Shown here: piece by piece, positions 8,720-18,010 of the stretch
How positions within the stretch are numbered: the stretch's first letter is position 1
How the letters are laid out: the number at the start of each line of letters is the position of its first letter
From: Pseudobutyrivibrio sp. YE44
Lineage (GTDB): Bacteria > Bacillota > Clostridia > Lachnospirales > Lachnospiraceae
Length of the DNA stretch: 64,000 bases
Assembly: GCF_900104335.1 (NCBI RefSeq)
Contig: NZ_FMXT01000002.1
Location: 496,001-560,000, forward strand
Direction: 5' to 3'
Translations under genes and position numbers: made by a program
The notes under the pieces: generated by a model
Told to the model about the DNA's origin: nothing
Database searches by the model: none
What the model saw: the letters and a program-made list of their open reading frames with translations, nothing else

Positions 8720-10009
8720 TTATTTTACGGGAACGAGGACGTCCTTTCCACCCATGTATGGACGAAGTGCTTCTGGGATAGCTACGCTTCCGTCTGCACG
8801 TAAGTTGTTCTCAAGGAATGCAATAAGCATACGTGGTGGAGCAACAACTGTGTTGTTAAGTGTGTGAGCGAAATACTTGCTTCCATCCTCAGCCTTAACA
8901 CGAATCTTAAGACGACGTGCCTGTGCATCACCAAGGTTTGAACAGCTACCAACCTCGAAGTATTTCTTCTGACGTGGTGACCATGCCTCAACGTCGCATG
9001 ACTTAACCTTAAGATCTGCAAGATCTCCTGAACAGCACTCAAGTGTACGAACAGGAATATCAAGGCTTCTGAATAAATCAACTGTGTTGTTCCAAAGAAC
9101 ATCGTAGTACTTCTTTGATTCCTCTGGCTTACAAACAACAATCATTTCCTGCTTCTCGAACTGGTGAATACGGTAAACACCACGTTCCTCGATGCCGTGA
9201 GCACCCTTTTCCTTACGGAAGCAAGGGCTGTAGCTTGTAAGTGTGTATGGAAGATTAGCTTCGTCGTTGAGTGTATCAATGAATTTACCAATCATAGAGT
9301 GCTCTGATGTACCGATAAGGTAAAGGTCTTCACCCTCAATTTTGTACATCATGGCATCCATTTCTTCGAATGACATAACACCAGTAACTACGTTTGAACG
9401 AATCATGAAAGGAGGAATGCAATATGTAAAGCCTCTATCAATCATGAAATCACGAGCATATGAGATAACTGCTGAGTGAAGACGTGCAATATCTCCCATA
9501 AGATAATAGAAACCATTACCTGCAACCTTACCAGCTGCATCTAAGTCGATACCGTTGAATCTTTCCATGATATCTGTGTGATATGGAATCTCGAAATCAG
9601 GAACCACTGGCTCACCGAACTTTTCGATTTCAACGTTGCAAGAATCATCTGGACCAATTGGTACTGAAGGGTCGATAATGTTTGGAATCTTCATCATGAT
9701 TTCCTCAACCTTATCAGCAAGTTCCTTCTCAACTGGCTCTAAATCCTTGATGCGCTGCTTAAGCTCAGCAACCTCAGCCTTAGCCTTCTCAGCCTCCTCC
9801 TTCTTGCCCTGACCCATAAGAGCACCAATTTCCTTTGATGCCTTATTCATCTGAGCACGAAGATCGTCAGCTTCCTGCTGTGCTGCACGTCTCTTGTCAT
9901 CAAGCTCAATAACCTCGTCTACAAGACCAAGCTTGTGCTCCTGAAATTTTTTCTTAATGTTTTCTTTTACTGCTTCTGGATTCTCACGTAAAAACTTAAT
10001 GTCTATCAT
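8720..10009 (-). CDS. serS: Serine--tRNA ligase
   Basis: The enzyme charges tRNA-Ser. The 429-residue class II synthetase begins with the long coiled-coil tRNA-binding arm (about 27-105, rich in Glu, Lys and Ala). Motif 2 lies in FRKEKGAHG near residue 270, and motif 3 lies in the APPRML segment near 390. It starts at ATG 10009 with TAGGAGAAA. It is 19 bp downstream of secDF, so the two are probably co-transcribed. There is no T-box leader. Confidence 0.95.
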   Translation of the reverse strand: MIDIKFLRENPEAVKENIKKKFQEHKLGLVDEVIELDDKRRAAQQEADDLRAQMNKASKEIGALMGQGKKEEAEKAKAEVAELKQRIKDLEPVEKELADKVEEIMMKIPNIIDPSVPIGPDDSCNVEIEKFGEPVVPDFEIPYHTDIMERFNGIDLDAAGKVAGNGFYYLMGDIARLHSAVISYARDFMIDRGFTYCIPPFMIRSNVVTGVMSFEEMDAMMYKIEGEDLYLIGTSEHSMIGKFIDTLNDEANLPYTLTSYSPCFRKEKGAHGIEERGVYRIHQFEKQEMIVVCKPEESKKYYDVLWNNTVDLFRSLDIPVRTLECCSGDLADLKVKSCDVEAWSPRQKKYFEVGSCSNLGDAQARRLKIRVKAEDGSKYFAHTLNNTVVAPPRMLIAFLENNLRADGSVAIPEALRPYMGGKDVLVPVK

Positions 10010-10028
10010 GTTTTTTCTCCTAATCTAA

Positions 10029-12296
10029 TTACTTATTAGCAAACTTAACCTTCATAATGTACCAAAGCTGTGTAGCAATGAAGATTGATGAATATGTACC
10101 AGCAACAACACCAGCAAGAAGTGGTAATGCGAACTCTCTAATTGCAGAAACGCCTAAGATGAGAAGCATAAGTACTGTGATTGCTGTTGTAATTGATGTA
10201 GAAATAGAACGTGAAAGAGTCTGTGAAAGTGACTCGTTACAAAGCTCCTTAAGAGACTCTGGTGTCTCAGTTCTGAGAGCCTTGTGGTTTTCACGGATAC
10301 GGTCAAATACAACGATTGTATCGTTGACTGAGTAACCGATAACTGTAAGCATACATGCGATAAATGCTGAACCAACAGAGATTCTAGCAAATGCATAAAG
10401 TGCAAGTACGATAAGAACGTCGTGTACAAGAGCAATGATTGCTGATGAAGCAAATCTGATGTCCTTGAATCTGAACCAAATATAAACGAGCATGCAAAGT
10501 ACTGCAACTAAAACTGCGATTGTAGACTGGCTACGCATCTCTCCTGAGATTGTAGAACCGATACTCTGTGATGTAATTGATTCTTCCTTTACCTTGAAGG
10601 TGTTCTCAAGCATCTCGTTAAGAGTTGTTCTCTCTTCAAGTGTAAGTGTACGTGTCTTGAAGATTGCCTGATTGCTTCCATCAACTGTTGTTGTTTGGAC
10701 GCTACCTTTACTAATATCAAGAGCCTTTGCGATTTCAGGAACAACCTTTGCATCTAAATCTGAAAGTGAATATGATTCGTTGAAATCAACTGTTGTAGAT
10801 GTACCACCGAGGAACTCAAGTGAGAAGTTGAGGCCCTTGCCTGTCTTTGCAGTGAATACACCCATTGTAATAAAGCCTGCTGCAATAATTGCAACTGAAA
10901 CAGCCATGAAGATTGCCTTCTTGCCAACGAAATCGAAGTTTGTTGGCTCCTTTGCCTTGCCGTATGCCTTTGCATTTCTAACACCAAGTGCATAGAAGGA
11001 ATTCATAAGGATACGTGTAATAACAAGTGCTGTAAACATTGATAAAACAACACCAAGTGCAAGTGTGATAGCAAAGCCCTTTACTGTACCTGAACCAAGT
11101 AAACCAAGAACTGCTGCTGCAATAAGTGTTGTGATATTTCCATCAAGGATAGCTGAAAGCGCCTTAGAGAAACCTGTCTCAATAGCAGAAATAACTGGAC
11201 GACCGTTCTTGATTTCCTCACGAATACGAGCAAATACAATAACGTTAGCATCTACAGCCATACCAATTGAAAGAATCATACCTGCGATACCAGGAAGTGT
11301 AAGTGTGATATCGAAAGCCTTAAGGATTCCAATAAGCATTGTTGTGTAAAGTGCAAGTGCAAGTGAAGCAACAACACCTGGCACATAGTACATTGCAATA
11401 AGGAATACCATTACAAGTGCAAGACCAACGCCTGCTGCAATAAGTGATGTACGAAGAGCATCAGAACCGAGCTGAGCACCAACAACCTGTGACTCTAACT
11501 CCTGAAGCTCGATATCAAGTCCACCGATACGGATATAAGAAGCAAGCTTCTCAGCTGCATCAAAGTCTTCCATTCCTTCGATTACACAGTTACCAGTTGT
11601 GATAGCCTGGTTAACTCGTGGAACAGAAACGAACTTGCCATCATAATAAATACCAATTGTCTCGCCTGAAGCAACTGCCTTTGTTGTTGCATCTGCGAAA
11701 GCCTTTGTACCTTCGTCATCAAATGTAAGCTGAACTACATATTCTGTAGCGTTTGTAGTCTTGTTTGACTGGCTACCAGCCTGTGAGCTCTTTACATTTG
11801 TACCAGTAGCAATAACTGAACCATTGTCGATAAGTGTCTGGATATCATAGTTAAGTGCATATCCGTTATTACCGTAGCTGTAGTTTTCATTGCCATCTGC
11901 ATCACGCTGGGCGATGAAGTAAAGTGTACCAGGAGTACCTAACTCCTCCAATAATGCATTTGCATCAGAAACGCCAGGAATCTCAACTGTAATTCGCTTA
12001 TCACCTACACGATAAACGTTTGCTTCTGTAGTTGAGCTCTCCTCACCGAGGTCGTTTTCAATACGCTGCTGGAGCTTTAAGATTGTATCAGCCATCTGCT
12101 CATCAGTAGGGTTCTTTCCAACCGCCTCGTATGTAATGCTGACACCACCATCAAGATCAAGACCAAGCTTGAGGCTGTCATCATTTTTCTTAATTGTGCC
12201 TGTAAGTACCATTGCTGCATAATAACCAAGTAATCCGAGGATTAAAACAAATGCAACGAGCCAGGCAATCCCCTGTCCTTTTTTTAAACGTTTCAT
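10029..12296 (-). CDS. secDF: Protein translocase SecDF fusion
   Basis: SecD and SecF, fused here into one 755-residue chain, use the proton gradient to pull secreted proteins through SecYEG. The SecD half has one N-terminal helix (about 9-31), a large extracytoplasmic P1 domain and five more helices, with the conserved DANVIVFARIREE near residue 355. The SecF half starts near residue 455 and carries NDTIVVFDRIREN near 680. It sits downstream of the SCIFF maturase and upstream of serS with short gaps. A secDF/SCIFF neighbourhood is common in Clostridia. Confidence 0.95.
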   Translation of the reverse strand: MKRLKKGQGIAWLVAFVLILGLLGYYAAMVLTGTIKKNDDSLKLGLDLDGGVSITYEAVGKNPTDEQMADTILKLQQRIENDLGEESSTTEANVYRVGDKRITVEIPGVSDANALLEELGTPGTLYFIAQRDADGNENYSYGNNGYALNYDIQTLIDNGSVIATGTNVKSSQAGSQSNKTTNATEYVVQLTFDDEGTKAFADATTKAVASGETIGIYYDGKFVSVPRVNQAITTGNCVIEGMEDFDAAEKLASYIRIGGLDIELQELESQVVGAQLGSDALRTSLIAAGVGLALVMVFLIAMYYVPGVVASLALALYTTMLIGILKAFDITLTLPGIAGMILSIGMAVDANVIVFARIREEIKNGRPVISAIETGFSKALSAILDGNITTLIAAAVLGLLGSGTVKGFAITLALGVVLSMFTALVITRILMNSFYALGVRNAKAYGKAKEPTNFDFVGKKAIFMAVSVAIIAAGFITMGVFTAKTGKGLNFSLEFLGGTSTTVDFNESYSLSDLDAKVVPEIAKALDISKGSVQTTTVDGSNQAIFKTRTLTLEERTTLNEMLENTFKVKEESITSQSIGSTISGEMRSQSTIAVLVAVLCMLVYIWFRFKDIRFASSAIIALVHDVLIVLALYAFARISVGSAFIACMLTVIGYSVNDTIVVFDRIRENHKALRTETPESLKELCNESLSQTLSRSISTSITTAITVLMLLILGVSAIREFALPLLAGVVAGTYSSIFIATQLWYIMKVKFANK

Positions 12297-12346
12297 TATT
12301 TATTCTCCTATCGTTTATTTATAACTGCATATGCAGTTCAAAGAAG

Positions 12347-13729
12347 CTAAGCCTCTTTTGATTCAATTTCTGATTTGTGAACCTTAAGTGCAATTGCACA
12401 TTCGATTCTCTTCTTCTGAAGCTCGCAGCCTACATGATAATTTCCAAGGATGCTTCCTGTGAAATTAAAGGCATTAGCTGCGCAACCACCGCTGCAGTAG
12501 AATCTTGCAAAACAGTTCTTACACTCTTCTTTAGCGTATACGTTGCAATGCTTGAACTCATTGACAACTTCCTTCTTCTGAACGCCATTAAACACATCAC
12601 CAAGACAGAAGTCTGTATTTCCAACAAACTGGTGACATGGATAAAGCTCTCCAGTAGGAGTAACAGCCATATACTCTGTACCAGAGCCACAGCCTGAAAG
12701 ACGCTTGTAAACACATGGGCCACCTTCCAAATCAATCATAAAGTGGAAGAAGTTGAAGTCCTCATCTGTGCCCTGACGACGCATCATCTCTGCTGCCAAG
12801 TCGTCATATTCCTTAAAGAGCTTTGGTAAATCCTCTTCGCGGATAGCGTAATCATCTGTCTCCTGAGCAACTACAGGCTCAACAGAAATCTGCTTGAAGC
12901 CCTCGTTTGCAAGGTGGATAACATCCTTTGAGAAATCAAGGTTGTTTCTTGTGAAGGTGCCACGGATGTAGTACTTATCCTGATTTCTAGAATCTGCAAG
13001 CTTTTTGAACTTTGGCATAACGATTTCGTAGCTGCCAGCACCCTTCTTAAATGGACGCATGAGATTATGAATCTCTGGACGGCCATCACAGCTAAGCACT
13101 ACATTTGCCATTTCTTTATTGGCAAACTCCTGAATCTCGTCATTCAACAATACACCGTTTGTAGTGAGAGTAAATCTGAAGTTCTTGTTGTGTTCCTTTT
13201 CGATGGAGCGGCCATAGGCAACTAAATCCTTAACTACCTGCCAGTTCATAAGTGGCTCACCGCCGAAGAAATCCACCTCAAGGTTTCTTCTGCTACCAGA
13301 ATTTGCAACCAAGAAGTCAAGTGCTTGCTTACCAACCTCGTAGGTCATAAGCTCGCGCTTTCCTGTGTGATATTCTCCCTCTTCTGCGAAGCAATACTTG
13401 CAAGCAAGATTGCAATCGTGTGTGATATGTAAACACAAAGCCTTTACAACTGTAGGACGTGCAGTAAAATCTACAATCCTTGGCTCGTAGTTATCCTCTG
13501 TAAACAATGCTCCATCTGTGATGAGCTGATCAATCTCAGACTGAATCTCTGTAAGCTCAGACTCTGAAACCTGTGGGTGGCTCTCCTTCATCTGTGTGAA
13601 GGCCTCTTCTCTACCCTTCTCCTGCCAGAGAGAAAGGAAATCGTAAGTAACGTCATCCACTACGTGAATAGCGCCGCTATTAATATCAATAACAATGTTG
13701 TAACCATTGTTTTTAAACTGATGTATCAC
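12347..13729 (-). CDS. scfB: SCIFF peptide maturase, radical SAM/SPASM
   Basis: The enzyme forms thioether bridges in the small SCIFF peptide encoded just upstream. A PqqD-like recognition region covers residues about 1-80. The radical-SAM CxxxCxxC motif is at Cys106, Cys110 and Cys113. The C-terminal SPASM/twitch region (about 340-430) has many cysteines for auxiliary Fe-S clusters. I place the start at GTG 13729 because AAAGGAC lies nine bases upstream and the resulting N-terminus, MIHQFKNNGYN, matches the family. An ATG 17 codons upstream is in frame but lies in front of that site. Confidence 0.93.
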   Translation of the reverse strand: MIHQFKNNGYNIVIDINSGAIHVVDDVTYDFLSLWQEKGREEAFTQMKESHPQVSESELTEIQSEIDQLITDGALFTEDNYEPRIVDFTARPTVVKALCLHITHDCNLACKYCFAEEGEYHTGKRELMTYEVGKQALDFLVANSGSRRNLEVDFFGGEPLMNWQVVKDLVAYGRSIEKEHNKNFRFTLTTNGVLLNDEIQEFANKEMANVVLSCDGRPEIHNLMRPFKKGAGSYEIVMPKFKKLADSRNQDKYYIRGTFTRNNLDFSKDVIHLANEGFKQISVEPVVAQETDDYAIREEDLPKLFKEYDDLAAEMMRRQGTDEDFNFFHFMIDLEGGPCVYKRLSGCGSGTEYMAVTPTGELYPCHQFVGNTDFCLGDVFNGVQKKEVVNEFKHCNVYAKEECKNCFARFYCSGGCAANAFNFTGSILGNYHVGCELQKKRIECAIALKVHKSEIESKEA

Positions 13730-13827
13730 TAAAAAATGTCCTTTCATAAACGCACAATAGACCGTTCCCCACTTAACCAAGCGAGGACCGGTCTCACGTT
13801 AAATATTACTTAATTGTTCGTAAGCAA

Positions 13828-13971
13828 TTACTTAGAGTGCTCACAGCTCTGGTTACCAACTGTGCAAGAAGTCTTGCAAGCTGACTGGCATGATGTCTGG
13901 CACTCGCCACATCCGCCTTCTTTTACAGTATTCTGTAATCTAGCAGTATTTAATGTTTTGATGTGTTCCAT
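13828..13971 (-). CDS. scfA: Six-cysteine SCIFF precursor peptide
   Basis: This is a 47-residue ribosomal peptide too short for most gene finders. The N-terminal leader begins MEHIKTLNT. The C-terminal half has six cysteines at 21, 24, 28, 32, 36 and 43, in the SCIFF (six Cys in forty-five) arrangement with CxxCQTSC-type spacing. It is the substrate of the maturase that starts about 100 bp downstream. It starts at ATG 13971 with an AAGGAG-like site (AAAGGAGAT). The final biological role of SCIFF peptides is not known. Confidence 0.93.
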   Translation of the reverse strand: MEHIKTLNTARLQNTVKEGGCGECQTSCQSACKTSCTVGNQSCEHSK

Positions 13972-14107
13972 AATGAAAATCTCCTTTTCTTTAAATAGCT
14001 ACTAACACATAGTAACTCTAGGTTAGTTGATTATACTACAATCCGACCAAAATATAAACCCTTTGCGTACGTTTAATGTTACTATTCGCTTATTTCCTTC
14101 ATCCACC

Positions 14108-14151
14108 TTTTTCTATGGAGCCTGTCAGATTGTGACAGACTCCATAGAAAA
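14108..14151. repeat. Hairpin between SCIFF and lipoprotein genes
   Basis: TTTTTCTATGGAG and CTCCATAGAAAA pair, with an inner CTGTCA/TGACAG stem, giving about 18 bp in total. The T run is 5' and the A run is 3', so it is not a classic intrinsic terminator, although it lies right after the lipoprotein gene. A further 135 bp on the SCIFF side shows nothing clear. Confidence 0.6.
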
Positions 14152-14182
14152 GTTGAATATTAAATTTGAGCGAATAATAACA

Positions 14183-15376
14183 TTATTCGGCGTCAGTTTT
14201 TTCGTCGTTTTCGGTGGTTGCAGGTGCTCCGTTGACCTTAGCGGATTCCTTGCAAAGGTCGAGGGCTTTCTGGGTGAGGTACGCTTGCTTGAAGTAACGT
14301 TCGCCTGTGTAGCCTGCAACAGTGTATACCTGGTAGAAGGTGTTTTCATCTGTGGCGCCTGATGAGGACATTACGTTTCCGATGAAGGCTTTGTAGCCAT
14401 CCTCATCAATTTCAAGGCCTTCCTTCTTTGCGATGGCCTCAAGGATAAGCTCAGTTTCTGTTGACTCTGAGATGCTTTTCTTAAGGTTCTTAACGTATTC
14501 ATCGTAATCCTGACCCATAGCCTCAAGGTATTCTTTGGCTGTTGTACCGTATGATTCGTACTGCTTGTCATATACCTGAAGGTACATGTCGACACGAGCC
14601 TGTAAGAGCTTCTCAGGAACCTTAGATACCTTGCTGTTGTTTAATACTGCGTTAAGGATTGCAGTCTGTGTATCGCTCTCGAGATTGCTCTGAAGGGATG
14701 CTTCGAACTGAGTCTTCATAGCTGAAACATAATCGTCTACAGTATCATAGCCAAGCTTTTCCTTAACAATATCATCTGTTAATTCTGACTTGCTAGAGAG
14801 TGCCTTTGCGATGTAGTTAATCTGGAAAGTGAAGGTAACTGTCTGACCTGCTAAATCTGCATTACCGTACTCCTTTGGGAAGGTTACCTCGTAGGCAACT
14901 TCCTCACCTACAGAATGTCCTGCAAGACCTGCAGTGAAGCCTTCGATATATCCGCCTGAACCGCCAGCAGCACAGTTGCCAGCCACATCAATCATCTGGT
15001 CCTCTGCTGAGCCGCCATCAAAGGCTACTCCATCCCGTGAACCAACGTAGTCAACATTAACAATTGAATCTTCTTTAACTTCTTTCTGGCTGTTGTCTTC
15101 AACGTAGATTGCAGCATTCTCTAAATTCTTTTGAATGTATTCTTTAAATCCTTCCTCGGTGTACTCATAAGTTCCGTCTAAAGTTACTTCAAGGTCTTTG
15201 TACTGACCAAGGGTTACATACTCGTCCACATCGTATTCAATTGGTGTAGTCTGAGCAAGTAAGTCTGCTTTTGCCTGGTCACTAGTTTTGTCTGAGTCAT
15301 CCTCTTTGCTGCCACAGGCTACCATTGAAAGAGCCATGGCGCCAACCAAGGCAAGTGCTAATAATCTATTTTTCAT
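14183..15376 (-). CDS. Trigger-factor/FKBP-type foldase lipoprotein
   Basis: A lipoprotein signal ends in SMVAC at Cys21, so the protein is anchored on the outer face of the membrane. An FKBP-type peptidyl-prolyl isomerase domain covers about 105-195, with VDYVGSRDGVAFDGG at its start. A trigger-factor C-terminal, helix-rich chaperone domain covers about 205-375. The 397-residue protein is therefore an extracellular version of trigger factor without the ribosome-binding domain, and probably helps secreted proteins fold. It stands alone between hairpins, with a strong GGAGGAT start. Confidence 0.85.
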   Translation of the reverse strand: MKNRLLALALVGAMALSMVACGSKEDDSDKTSDQAKADLLAQTTPIEYDVDEYVTLGQYKDLEVTLDGTYEYTEEGFKEYIQKNLENAAIYVEDNSQKEVKEDSIVNVDYVGSRDGVAFDGGSAEDQMIDVAGNCAAGGSGGYIEGFTAGLAGHSVGEEVAYEVTFPKEYGNADLAGQTVTFTFQINYIAKALSSKSELTDDIVKEKLGYDTVDDYVSAMKTQFEASLQSNLESDTQTAILNAVLNNSKVSKVPEKLLQARVDMYLQVYDKQYESYGTTAKEYLEAMGQDYDEYVKNLKKSISESTETELILEAIAKKEGLEIDEDGYKAFIGNVMSSSGATDENTFYQVYTVAGYTGERYFKQAYLTQKALDLCKESAKVNGAPATTENDEKTDAE

Positions 15377-15468
15377 TTGAAAATATCCTCCAATTCTATT
15401 CCCCCATTTAAAGGAAAATCCTGAATAAGTTTACCACACTTGAAAGCCTATGGCAAAAATTAGACGCT

Positions 15469-15499
15469 AAAAAAGAGCCCGTATTTCACAGGCTCTTTT
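15469..15499 (-). terminator. Intrinsic terminator of malQ
   Basis: On the minus strand AAAAGAGCC and GGGCTCTTTT form the stem, ending in a run of six T, 25 bp past the malQ stop. Confidence 0.8.
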
Positions 15500-15523
15500 G
15501 AAGGAGAAAATCCGATAAAGATA

Positions 15524-17107
15524 CTACTTTTTGCCCTTTTTCGCTGTCTTTGTATTTGACTTTTTAGGGTCAGTCTTTTTCTTTTCAGGCTTTTCAGCCT
15601 TTGCTGGTTTAACAGGCTTTGGTGGCTTCTTTGTTCTGTCAAACATAACAGACATATCAAAGATCTTCTTAGCAAGTTCTGGAGTTTGTTCTTTCGCAAG
15701 AAGACGCCACTGCCAATTGCCACTGTCAGTACCAGGTACGTTTATACGATTGTATTTTCCAAGTCCGAGGAAATCCTGCATCTGAGCCACAAACAACACA
15801 GAAACTGAGCTCATACCGCCACGAATCATACCCCAATTGAAGCCCTCAGACTTTGAAATACCAAGATATTTGCTAGCGTATTCTTTATCTTTTTTATCAG
15901 CATCCTCATACCATTCCATGATAGTCGCGTTGTCATGTGTGCCAGTATAGCAAACACAATTTTTATCATAGGTATGTGGCTGATAATTGTTTGGTTCACC
16001 AGAATCGAAGGCAAATTCAAGCACCTTCATGCCTGGCCATCCGCTATCATTTAAAAGCTTTACTACTGTAGGAGAAGGCTCGCCTAAATCCTCAGCAATA
16101 AATTCGATATTTGGGAAGGTTTTGCCAAGAAGTCCAACCAAGTCCATTCCTGGGCCCTTTCTCCACTTACCATTCTTTGCAGTTGTATCCTTAGCAGGAA
16201 CTGCCCAATACTCATCAAAGCCTCTGAAGTGATCAATTCTGAGCACATCATAGAGTTTAGCAGCACCTTCGATACGACGAATCCACCAACGGTAATTGTC
16301 TTTTTTGAGAGCTGTCCAATCGTAGCATGGATTACCCCAAAGCTGTCCATCCTCACTGAAATAATCTGGTGGAACACCTGCTACCACTACAGGATAGTTT
16401 TCTTCATCCAAGCTGAAGAACTCAGGCTCTGCCCAAACATCGCAAGAATCAAGTGCTACATAAATTGGAAGATCTCCAATAACGTCTATACCTAGGCTGT
16501 TAATATACTTTTTAAGCTTTGCCCACTGCTTGAAGAAAAGATACTGAATATAAACGAAGAACTCAATATCCTCGGCAAGGTCCTTTGTATATTTTTCAAC
16601 TGCCTTAGGCTGATGAAGACGAATATCCTCATCAGGCCATTCCTGCCAGCTAAGCTGACCGAAATGCTTCTTGATAGACATGAATAAAGCATAGTTTTCT
16701 ACCCAAGGGTTCTGCTTTCTAAATAGCGAGATTTCACCGAGAGAATCCTTGTAGCCTCTTTCCTTTGCCTTCTCAAGAATCTTGAAACGGCTTTCATAAA
16801 TCTGACCATAATCCACATAGCGAGGATTAGTTCCCCAATTTTCTGCCTCAACTTCTTTCTTTGTAAGTAACCCTTCCTCGATAAGCATATCAAGGTCTAT
16901 AAAATATGGGTTTCCTGCAAAGGTAGAGAAGCTTTGATATGGGCTATCTCCATAGCTTGTAGGACCAAGTGGAAGAACCTGCCAATATTTTTGTCCTGCT
17001 GCCTTCAGAAAGTCAGCAAAGTCGTATGCAGCTTTTCCAAAGGTACCAATTCCATAAGGTGATGGTAACGAAGATATAGGGAGTAAAATTCCACTACTTC
17101 TTTTCAT
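15524..17107 (-). CDS. malQ: 4-alpha-glucanotransferase (amylomaltase)
   Basis: This GH77 enzyme transfers alpha-1,4-glucan chains between maltodextrins in the cytoplasm. The 527 residues contain the nucleophile Asp in RIDHFRG (about 294), the acid/base Glu in AEDLG (about 341) and the THDN motif (about 393). The catalytic part ends near 492. The last 35 residues are a Lys/Pro/Ala-rich tail not needed for the fold. The gene follows the sugar permeases by about 60 bp, matching a maltodextrin uptake and use cluster. It starts at ATG 17107 with TAGGAGAAA. Confidence 0.93.
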   Translation of the reverse strand: MKRSSGILLPISSLPSPYGIGTFGKAAYDFADFLKAAGQKYWQVLPLGPTSYGDSPYQSFSTFAGNPYFIDLDMLIEEGLLTKKEVEAENWGTNPRYVDYGQIYESRFKILEKAKERGYKDSLGEISLFRKQNPWVENYALFMSIKKHFGQLSWQEWPDEDIRLHQPKAVEKYTKDLAEDIEFFVYIQYLFFKQWAKLKKYINSLGIDVIGDLPIYVALDSCDVWAEPEFFSLDEENYPVVVAGVPPDYFSEDGQLWGNPCYDWTALKKDNYRWWIRRIEGAAKLYDVLRIDHFRGFDEYWAVPAKDTTAKNGKWRKGPGMDLVGLLGKTFPNIEFIAEDLGEPSPTVVKLLNDSGWPGMKVLEFAFDSGEPNNYQPHTYDKNCVCYTGTHDNATIMEWYEDADKKDKEYASKYLGISKSEGFNWGMIRGGMSSVSVLFVAQMQDFLGLGKYNRINVPGTDSGNWQWRLLAKEQTPELAKKIFDMSVMFDRTKKPPKPVKPAKAEKPEKKKTDPKKSNTKTAKKGKK

Positions 17108-17167
17108 AATTTTTTTCTCCTACTTATAAATAGTTTACTAAGTTCAGCGGGAAGGAACTGCCATAGC

Positions 17168-18010
17168 TTAGCCTTTAACAGCTCCCGCAATAACACCCTT
17201 AATAATGTATTTCTGTAAACATATATACATAATTATGATTGGTAATACTGTCATCATAATACATGCCATCATTGGACCCATTTCTACGTGTCCGTAGCTT
17301 CCACGGAAGTACTGGATCAAGATTGGAACTGTCATATACTTCTTTCTATCAAGTACAAGATATGGAAGAAGGTAATCGTTCCAGAGCCACATTGTTTCCA
17401 AAATAGCTACTGAGATAAGTGTTGGCTTCAATATTGGAAGCACAATCTGGAAGAAGGTCTGAAGTGGATTACATCCATCAATCATTGCTGCCTCTTCGAT
17501 TTCAAGTGGAATAGACTTCATAAATCCTGTGAACATGAATACTGCAAGACCAGCACCAAATCCAAGGTAAATAACACAAATGTTAAATGGTGTATCTAAG
17601 TCTAATCTATCAGCTGTTGATGCCAATGTGAACATAAGCATCTGAAATGGTACTACCATCGAGAATACAAACAAAGCATAGCATACTTTTGAGAGAATTC
17701 CGTGAACTCTTGTAATGTACCAAGCACACATTGATGTACAAAGTAAAATAAGTACTGCAGATGATACTGTAATAAATAAACTGTATCCAAAAGCTCCTGC
17801 AAATCCCTTAGATGAAAGTGCATCAACGTAATTTGTTAAGCCTATAAAGCTTGCTGCGTTAGGAAGTTGGAAAACTGAATCTGTGCTGATATAGGTATCA
17901 CCCTTTAAGGAGTTTATCAAAATCATAAATACTGGATAAACCCAAAATACAGCAAGTACACACAACACTAAAAATACAACAAGTCGTGCAATTCTTTCTT
18001 TTGATTTCAT
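17168..18010 (-). CDS. Sugar ABC transporter permease, MalG type
   Basis: This is a membrane subunit of a CUT1-family sugar importer. It has 280 residues and six predicted helices. The cytoplasmic EAA loop with EEAAMIDG near residue 175 docks the ATPase. The start ATG shares its A with the stop of the preceding permease (TAATG), showing tight translational coupling. By neighbourhood (malQ downstream, binding protein upstream), the substrate is probably maltose or maltodextrin. No ATPase gene is nearby, so a shared MsmK/UgpC-type ATPase elsewhere is likely. Confidence 0.9.
   Translation of the reverse strand: MKSKERIARLVVFLVLCVLAVFWVYPVFMILINSLKGDTYISTDSVFQLPNAASFIGLTNYVDALSSKGFAGAFGYSLFITVSSAVLILLCTSMCAWYITRVHGILSKVCYALFVFSMVVPFQMLMFTLASTADRLDLDTPFNICVIYLGFGAGLAVFMFTGFMKSIPLEIEEAAMIDGCNPLQTFFQIVLPILKPTLISVAILETMWLWNDYLLPYLVLDRKKYMTVPILIQYFRGSYGHVEMGPMMACIMMTVLPIIIMYICLQKYIIKGVIAGAVKG

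Noticed and set aside
13730-13780. Upstream ATG start for the SCIFF maturase
   Set aside because: The ribosome site lies inside this extension, and the family N-terminus begins at the GTG.
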